Positions 63,529 through 64,000 of a DNA stretch of 64,000 nucleotides are shown here, in pieces; positions within the stretch are counted from its first letter, which is position 1, and the number at the start of each line of letters is the position of its first letter. The stretch comes from an uncultured Alistipes sp. GTDB lineage: Bacteria; Bacteroidota; Bacteroidia; Bacteroidales; Rikenellaceae. The stretch lies in contig CANQIF010000010.1 of NCBI GenBank assembly GCA_947623965.1, positions 35,609 through 99,608 on the forward strand, read 5' to 3'. The translations under genes were made by a program, and so were the position numbers. A model generated the notes under the pieces. That model saw nothing but the letters and a program-made list of their open reading frames with translations, ran no database searches and was not told the DNA's origin.

Positions 63529-63672
63529 TCATTTTCCGGACACCGCAGCACGCAGTTGTGAAATACTTGCTGGCAAAATCGGTCGCAGACATTCGTTGCA
63601 GGCCAGATTGAGGTGGAAAAGAAAAACTTCTTTTGAAATGAAAGTTTGATAGAATCGGTTAGATTGCTTCAT
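63529..63672 (-). pseudogene. Internally deleted relative of the 49429-49767 protein
   Basis: A 47-residue ORF: MKQSNRFYQTFISKEVFLFH, like residues 1-20 of the 112-residue protein, directly followed by NLACNECL, like its residues ~84-91 (NLAYDECL), then unrelated sequence. About 60 codons are missing. Its upstream leader is the right outer repeat. Confidence 0.65.
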
Positions 63673-63925
63673 ACTTGCACTCTTTTTGTGGTTGTTAAAA
63701 AAAGTGCGCGAAACCGAAACTCGTCCTATCCTAATTCACTCGTGGTTCGAAAACGATTCTGACGGATACGACAAGTCAGGAATCGCGCACTGTTGTTGCG
63801 CTTTCCCAACTGTTCGTCCGTCATGTGTTTTAATTTCGAATCTTTGTGAATTAAGACAAACAGCGCAATTATGATTCACTTGGACCAATAATTGCATATT
63901 TCCGATTACAAATCTATTTCACTTT
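63648..63925 (-). repeat. Outer direct repeat, right copy
   Basis: Partner of 49740-50018; the core 63708-63872 is nearly identical. It keeps the -7 box (TAGATTTG, 63909-63916), the 53-codon ORF (63736-63897) and a start-codon hairpin, but lacks the clear -33 TTTG. Confidence 0.85.
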
Positions 63926-63935
63926 GGTTCAAGAT

Positions 63936-63961
63936 AACTTTAGAGGATATTTTCTAAAGTT
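63936..63961. repeat. Inverted repeat at the right edge of the window
   Basis: aactttaga and tctaaagtt pair perfectly around an 8 nt spacer in AT-rich DNA. It could be a terminator or a binding or recombination site; the window ends 39 nt later. Confidence 0.45.
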
Positions 63962-64000
63962 AGCGAGTAAAGATAAATATAAGTTTTTGTTTCTACAATT

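Overview
The window looks like a chromosomal segment from a GC-rich member of the Bacteroidales, most probably Alistipes or a close relative. This is inferred, not proven. The reasons are the Bacteroidetes -7 promoter box (TAnnTTTG, repeatedly with an upstream TTG about 20 nt away), the near absence of Shine-Dalgarno sites, families typical of the phylum (DUF4271, DUF3467, DUF3575, FimB/Mfa2-like and DUF4988/BACON lipoproteins, a CstA carrier) and an arginine pathway with a succinylornithine-type transcarbamylase.

Region 1 (1-14.6 kb, minus strand) is the str-S10-spc ribosomal super-operon, rpsL-rpsG-fusA-rpsJ-rplC through secY, which is cut by the left edge. It starts at a clear promoter before rpsL. 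A 1.34 kb spacer between rpsN and rpsH interrupts it; the spacer carries degenerate ~60 bp repeats and ends in a second consensus promoter before rpsH.

Region 2 (14.6-35.2 kb, plus strand) holds leuS, prfA, xseA and xseB, two secreted alpha/beta hydrolases, a small plug-plus-TonB-domain protein, a zinc-ribbon methyltransferase and a relA/spoT homologue whose hydrolase site looks degenerate. It ends with a complete arginine operon: GNAT (argA-like), argG, argC, argD, argF', argB, argE-like, argH, with overlapping genes and a strong terminator.

Region 3 (35.2-47.7 kb, mostly minus strand) is a tightly packed operon: LysE-type exporter, cmk, ispH, a membrane protein, an S41 protease, an orphan histidine kinase, DUF4271, hemD-like, rnpA, yidD. 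A repeat-rich intergenic region, a DUF3467 gene and cstA with a partner gene follow.

Region 4 (47.8-64 kb) is an AT-richer accessory region beginning at a tRNA-Thr gene. It has an IS256-like element with a frameshifted transposase, dispersed GC-rich palindromic repeats, and a minus-strand fimbrial operon: OmpA/DUF3575 gene, FimB/Mfa2-like lipoprotein, then two large fimbrillin/adhesin-like lipoproteins. The first gene is split by a run of eight C residues; one extra C would restore a single 446-residue protein, so it is a candidate phase-variation switch. The two adhesins share a ~450 bp nearly identical cassette. Two nested pairs of direct repeats flank the locus. Decaying genes surround it: an hsdS remnant, a BspA-like LRR lipoprotein, a truncated paralogue and a stop-interrupted ORF. 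The pattern fits a recombining surface-antigen island. All assignments were made by reading sequence; no database search was possible.
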